10,838 nucleotides of DNA. Source: G020354085 sp964629975 (lineage in GTDB: Bacteria; Pseudomonadota; Gammaproteobacteria; Acidiferrobacterales; Sulfurifustaceae). The DNA lies in contig CAZVUN010000104.1 of assembly GCA_964629975.1 (NCBI GenBank), positions 1-10,838 on the forward strand, given 5' to 3'. The notes under the pieces are model-generated. The model saw only the letters and a program-made list of their open reading frames with translations, was not told the DNA's origin and did not search any database. A program made the translations under genes and the position numbers. Positions 8,522 to 10,838 of this stretch are shown in pieces. Each line of letters opens with the position of its first letter. Position 1 is the first letter of the stretch.

Positions 8522-8549
8522 TTGCGTCACGGCGCACGGCGTCTATGCT
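8522..8549 (+). promoter_or_regulatory. Candidate promoter for the PstS-like gene
   Basis: TTGCGT (8522-8527, 3 of 6) and TATGCT (8544-8549, 4 of 6) are separated by 16 nt. The spacer is mostly the tandem repeat CACGGCGCACGGCG. Transcription would begin near 8556, directly at a GGAACAC site (8558-8564), leaving a leader of about 85 nt before the ATG. The boxes are weak, so this is only a candidate. Confidence 0.35.
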
Positions 8550-8640
8550 ACTAACAAGGAACACCGCGGCATCAGGGAACGAATCTCCGCGTTTGCTGCA
8601 TTGTCTTTCTGTTCAAGCCTGATGGCTGAGGATGTGTCCG

Positions 8641-9591
8641 ATGAGTCGATTTGTCTTTGCTACCGCATGCGTGGCGCTGCTGGCCGCCACCGCGCTTTCG
8701 GTTGACAGCCACGCCAGCCAGAAGAAGATCTCTTGGGCCGGGTGCGGCATCTCCAAGAACGCCTTCATGGCGGAGATGGCGGCCGCCTACAAGAAGAAGA
8801 CCGGCATCGAGATTGACCTCAAGGGTGGCGGGGCCACCAAAGGCATTCGCCAGGTCGCGAACAAGGAGGTAAAAATCGGCGGCACCTGTCGGCATGTCAT
8901 CGATGATCCGGACACGATGACCACCATCAGTCCGGAGCGCCGCGTCCAGCTGACGCCGGTCGCGTGGGACGCGCTGGTCGTGATCGTGCACAAGGACAAT
9001 CCGGTCGGCAATCTGACGCTCGATCAGATTCGCCAGTTGTATACCGGCCAGATCAAGAACTGGAAGGAGCTCGGTGGGCGGGACGCGCCGATCGAGCTGT
9101 ATGTGCGCACCGGCAAGATCTCCGGCGTGGGACGCACGCTGCGCGAGCTGGTTTTCAACAACTACGACCAGGAGTTCGTGGCCAGGTACGTGGTGGAGGA
9201 GTCCGCCACGCTTGAGAAGGACATGGTGACGAATCCCAACGGGGTGGGGATCACCGGTGTGTCGAGTGCGCGCAAGCTGAAGGACATCGCCAAGATCCTC
9301 AAGCTCGAGGGCCGCGAGGCGAGCTACGAGAACATCAAGAACGGTGAGTACCTGCTGTACCGCCCGCTGTATATGGTTACGCACATGCAGGAGCGTGATC
9401 CGGAGGTAAAGCGCTTTATCGATTTCGTCATGGGGCCGGAGGGCAAGGCGGTGATGCGCAGCGTCGGCACCGTGCCATACGAGGATGCCGTGCATCTGTG
9501 GCTCAAGTATCTCGATCAGCAGAACAAGGCGATCGCCGCCGGTGTCGCCAGCACCGGCACGCAGGCGCTCAAGGCCAAGGTCGTTCGTTAG
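8641..9591 (+). CDS. Orphan PstS-like periplasmic substrate-binding protein
   Basis: A 316-aa protein of the PstS-type (PBP-like) solute-binding family. It has a Sec signal peptide (hydrophobic core about 5-20, cleavage near SHA-S, 25/26) and no lipobox. Family-like parts are AFMAEMAAAYKKKTGIEIDLKGGGATKGIRQV (41-72), VAWDALVVIVHKDNPVGNLTLDQIRQLYTGQIKNWKELGG (108-146), VRTGKISGVGRTLREL (155-170), NPNGVGITGVSSA (198-210), YLLYRPLYMVTH (238-248) and a C-terminal helix. ATG at 8641 is chosen over ATG 8632 because GAGGA (8628-8632) is well spaced only for the former. There is no pstC, pstA or pstB in the window, and canonical PstS phosphate-loop sequences are not obvious. Cys35 and Cys83 could pair. 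It may be an orphan binding protein for phosphate or another oxyanion, or a sensor component. Ligand is uncertain. Confidence 0.85.
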   Translation: MSRFVFATACVALLAATALSVDSHASQKKISWAGCGISKNAFMAEMAAAYKKKTGIEIDLKGGGATKGIRQVANKEVKIGGTCRHVIDDPDTMTTISPERRVQLTPVAWDALVVIVHKDNPVGNLTLDQIRQLYTGQIKNWKELGGRDAPIELYVRTGKISGVGRTLRELVFNNYDQEFVARYVVEESATLEKDMVTNPNGVGITGVSSARKLKDIAKILKLEGREASYENIKNGEYLLYRPLYMVTHMQERDPEVKRFIDFVMGPEGKAVMRSVGTVPYEDAVHLWLKYLDQQNKAIAAGVASTGTQALKAKVVR

Positions 9592-9596
9592 GAAAC

Positions 9597-9626
9597 TTGT
9601 TGCGCGTCACCGACTTGTGCTAACTT
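9597..9626 (+). promoter_or_regulatory. Candidate promoter for tRNA-Val (and thrS)
   Basis: TTGTTG (9597-9602) and TAACTT (9621-9626), 18 nt apart, are followed by a GC-rich discriminator GCGCGCC. Both boxes match consensus at only three positions. The placement, right after the PstS-like stop and about 15 nt before the tRNA, supports it more than the boxes do. No better promoter is visible before thrS, so the tRNA and thrS may share this one. Confidence 0.35.
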
Positions 9627-9640
9627 GCGCGCCGGCTTGA

Positions 9641-9715
9641 AGGCGCGTAGCTCAGTGGTAGAGCACCACCTTGACATGGTGGTGGTCGGTGGTTCGATCC
9701 CACTCGCGCCTACCA
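9641..9715 (+). tRNA. tRNA-Val (anticodon GAC)
   Basis: A 75-nt cloverleaf with encoded CCA. The acceptor is AGGCGCG/CGCGCCT, discriminator A. The D arm is GCTC-AGTGGTA-GAGC. The anticodon stem CCACC/GGTGG holds the loop TTGACAT, with GAC at 9673-9675. The variable loop is TGGTC, and the T arm GGTGG-TTCGATC-CCACT has one G-U pair. The CACC-TTGACAT-GGTG arm is the same as in E. coli valine tRNAs with this anticodon. tRNA-Val next to thrS is, as I recall, a recurring gammaproteobacterial arrangement. Confidence 0.97.
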
Positions 9716-9725
9716 GTTAATTTCT

Positions 9726-9750
9726 CGCGCCCACCCCTGCGGTGGGCGCG
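9726..9750 (+). promoter_or_regulatory. Strong hairpin between tRNA-Val and thrS
   Basis: A perfect 10-bp stem CGCGCCCACC/GGTGGGCGCG with a 5-nt loop begins 10 nt after the tRNA CCA. The bases after it, GCGTTTCAAG, contain only three T residues, so it is a poor Rho-independent terminator. It might terminate or attenuate part of the transcription from the tRNA promoter, mark the 3' processing boundary, or be the upstream stem of a thrS translational operator together with the hairpin at 9770-9790. The structure itself is certain; the role is inferred. Confidence 0.6.
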
Positions 9751-9769
9751 GCGTTTCAAGCCCGTTTAC

Positions 9770-9790
9770 GCGGCCACTCGTAGCGGTCGC
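9770..9790 (+). promoter_or_regulatory. Putative thrS operator: tRNA-Thr anticodon-arm mimic
   Basis: The thrS leader folds into GCGGCC/GGTCGC (9770-9775 with 9785-9790, one G-U pair), capped by an A-C mismatch and a 7-nt loop CTCGTAG (9777-9783). Read as an anticodon loop this has U33, anticodon CGU and A37, matching tRNA-Thr(CGU). The CGT lies at -32 to -30 from the GTG start, close to where the E. coli thrS operator has its anticodon-like loop. In E. coli, ThrRS binds its own leader there and blocks translation. Here it is a prediction from sequence: the fold and loop are seen, the regulation is inferred. Confidence 0.55.
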
Positions 9791-9810
9791 CACTGACAGA
9801 GGGTCTGATT

Positions 9811-10838
9811 GTGCCTACCATCACGCTTCCCGACGGTTCCCAGCGCAGCTTCCCCGGGCCTGTCACGGTAGCCGAGGTTGCGGCCAGCATTGGCCCCGGC
9901 CTGGCGCGCGCCGCCCTCGCCGGTCGCGTCGACGGGCGTCTGGTCGATATGTCGTATCGCATCGAACGCGATGCGCACGTGGCGATCGTGACCGACAAGG
10001 AACCAGACGGCCTCGAGATCGTGCGGCACTCGACTGCGCACCTGCTCGCCCAGGCGGTCAAGCAGCTCTATCCGGAGGCCCAGGTAACCATCGGTCCTGT
10101 GATCGAGGACGGCTTCTATTACGACTTCGCCTACAAGCGCGGCTTTACCGCCGAAGATCTCGCGAATATCGAGGCGCGCATGCACGAGATTGCCAAGCGC
10201 GATCTTCCCGTGACGCGCACCGTGATGGCCCGTGACGAGGCGGTGCGCTTCTTCCGTGACATGGGCGAAGAGTACAAGGCGCAGATCATTGCCGACATTC
10301 CGGCCGGGGAGGAGATCTCGCTCTACCGGCAGGGCGAGTTCATCGATCTGTGCCGCGGTCCGCACGTGCCGTCGACCGGCAAGCTTAAGGCCTTCAAGCT
10401 CATGAAGGTGGCCGGCGCCTACTGGCGGGGCGACTCGCGCAACGAGATGCTGGCGCGCATCTACGGAACGGCCTGGACCAACAAAGAGGCGCTCGATGCC
10501 TATCTGCATCGGCTGGAAGAGGCCGAAAAGCGCGATCACCGTCGCATCGGGCGCCAGCTCAATCTGTTCCACATGCAGGAAGAAGCGCCCGGCATGGTAT
10601 TCTGGCACGAGCGCGGCTGGCGCATCTACCAGACCGTCATGCAGTACATGAGCCAGTTGTGGCGCGACAACGGCTACCGGGAGATCCGCACCCCGCAGCT
10701 GGTCGATCGCAGTCTGTGGGAGAAGTCCGGCCACTGGGAGAAGTTCCACGCCGACATGTTCACGACCGAATCCGAGAAGCGCACCTTCGCGGTCAAGCCG
10801 ATGAACTGCCCGTGCCACATCCAGATCTACAACCAGGG
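9811..10838 (+). CDS. thrS: Threonyl-tRNA synthetase, N-terminal part (runs off the window)
   Basis: The first 342 codons of an enzyme usually about 640 aa long; it charges tRNA-Thr with threonine and hydrolyses mischarged Ser-tRNA-Thr. The TGS domain covers about 1-61. The editing domain (about 62-225) shows His73 and His77 in RHSTAHLLAQ and Cys181-x-x-x-His185 in DLCRGPH, matching E. coli His73, His77, Cys182 and His186. The class II catalytic core has begun: LNLFHMQEEAPGMVFWHERG (250-269), EIRTPQLVDRSLWEKSGHW, and KPMNCPCH (329-336), in which Cys333 corresponds to the zinc ligand Cys334. The start is GTG at 9811, with AGAGGG 7 nt upstream; no in-frame ATG is near. A structured leader precedes it. 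infC normally follows but lies outside the window. Confidence 0.97.
   Translation, partial: MPTITLPDGSQRSFPGPVTVAEVAASIGPGLARAALAGRVDGRLVDMSYRIERDAHVAIVTDKEPDGLEIVRHSTAHLLAQAVKQLYPEAQVTIGPVIEDGFYYDFAYKRGFTAEDLANIEARMHEIAKRDLPVTRTVMARDEAVRFFRDMGEEYKAQIIADIPAGEEISLYRQGEFIDLCRGPHVPSTGKLKAFKLMKVAGAYWRGDSRNEMLARIYGTAWTNKEALDAYLHRLEEAEKRDHRRIGRQLNLFHMQEEAPGMVFWHERGWRIYQTVMQYMSQLWRDNGYREIRTPQLVDRSLWEKSGHWEKFHADMFTTESEKRTFAVKPMNCPCHIQIYNQ

Larger units (their letters stand above)
8322..8640. promoter_or_regulatory. 319-bp divergent regulatory region (pilZ / PstS-like gene)
   Basis: No gene is credible here. The region holds the pilZ promoter and the PstS-like promoter, listed separately. It also has four copies of GGAACAC or its complement (8371-8377, 8393-8399, 8402-8408, 8558-8564). 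Further elements are a tandem 8-mer ATGTGCTT (8445-8452 and 8453-8460), a 10-bp palindrome GGGTCGACCC (8487-8496), and a tandem 7-mer CACGGCG (8528-8534 and 8535-8541). Base composition is locally AT-richer around 8510-8523. I found no Pho box of the TGTCAT-type direct repeat, although the gene to the right is PstS-like. Confidence 0.6.

Noticed and set aside
8410..8640. A Pho box before the PstS-like gene
   Set aside because: No pair of TGTCAT-like 7-mers at 11-nt periodicity is found; TGTC at 8602-8605 and TGTT at 8610-8613 have the wrong spacing.
8632..8640. ATG 8632 as the start of the PstS-like gene
   Set aside because: The GAGGA element overlaps this ATG, so it cannot serve it. ATG 8641 has correct spacing and gives a cleaner signal peptide.

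Overview
The window looks like ordinary chromosomal housekeeping DNA from a high-GC gammaproteobacterium. The evidence is the rnc-era-recO-pdxJ-acpS cluster, a divergent aminotransferase/uvrB pair, a tRNA-Val just upstream of thrS, and proteins (UvrB, AcpS, PdxJ, ThrS) whose catalytic residues fall at or within a few positions of their E. coli numbers. I cannot fix the genus from sequence alone. No phage, insertion sequence, CRISPR array or defence locus is visible.

Layout. (1) Positions 1-2826, plus strand: the 3' end of rnc, then era, recO, pdxJ and acpS, packed with 1-nt gaps or 4-nt ATGA/GTGA overlaps, so probably one translationally coupled operon. (2) Positions 2827-3241: a GC-rich spacer with two hairpins, then a minus-strand tRNA-Asn(GTT) with its own promoter and a textbook Rho-independent terminator facing acpS. 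(3) Positions 3239-5818, minus strand: a class I aminotransferase (TTG start), an exported protein of unknown function 5 nt behind it, then a FimT-type minor pseudopilin with its own promoter. (4) Positions 5819-5892: a compact divergent promoter region. (5) Positions 5893-7944, plus strand: uvrB, whose stop codon interlocks with the stop of the convergent pilZ gene in a shared CTAG. (6) Positions 7941-9591: a single-domain PilZ protein diverging from an orphan PstS-like periplasmic binding protein. Their 319-bp spacer carries four copies of the 7-mer GGAACAC/GTGTTCC. (7) Positions 9641-10838, plus strand: tRNA-Val(GAC), a structured leader, and the first 342 codons of thrS (GTG start).

How the genes work together. 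The first cluster joins RNA processing and ribosome assembly (rnc, era), recombination repair (recO), vitamin B6 synthesis (pdxJ) and acyl carrier protein activation (acpS). uvrB adds nucleotide excision repair. The tRNAs and thrS serve translation. fimT points to type IV pilus-linked DNA uptake and pilZ to c-di-GMP signalling.

The strongest non-routine signals are regulatory. The thrS leader contains a hairpin whose 7-nt loop reads like a tRNA-Thr anticodon loop (U33, CGU, A37) about 30 nt before the start codon, resembling the E. coli thrS autoregulatory operator. The pilZ/PstS-like spacer has a clustered, unidentified operator. The fimT promoter holds a perfect 14-bp palindrome in its spacer. 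Era has an unusual NQID in place of the G4 NKxD motif. I found no convincing previously undescribed multi-gene system.
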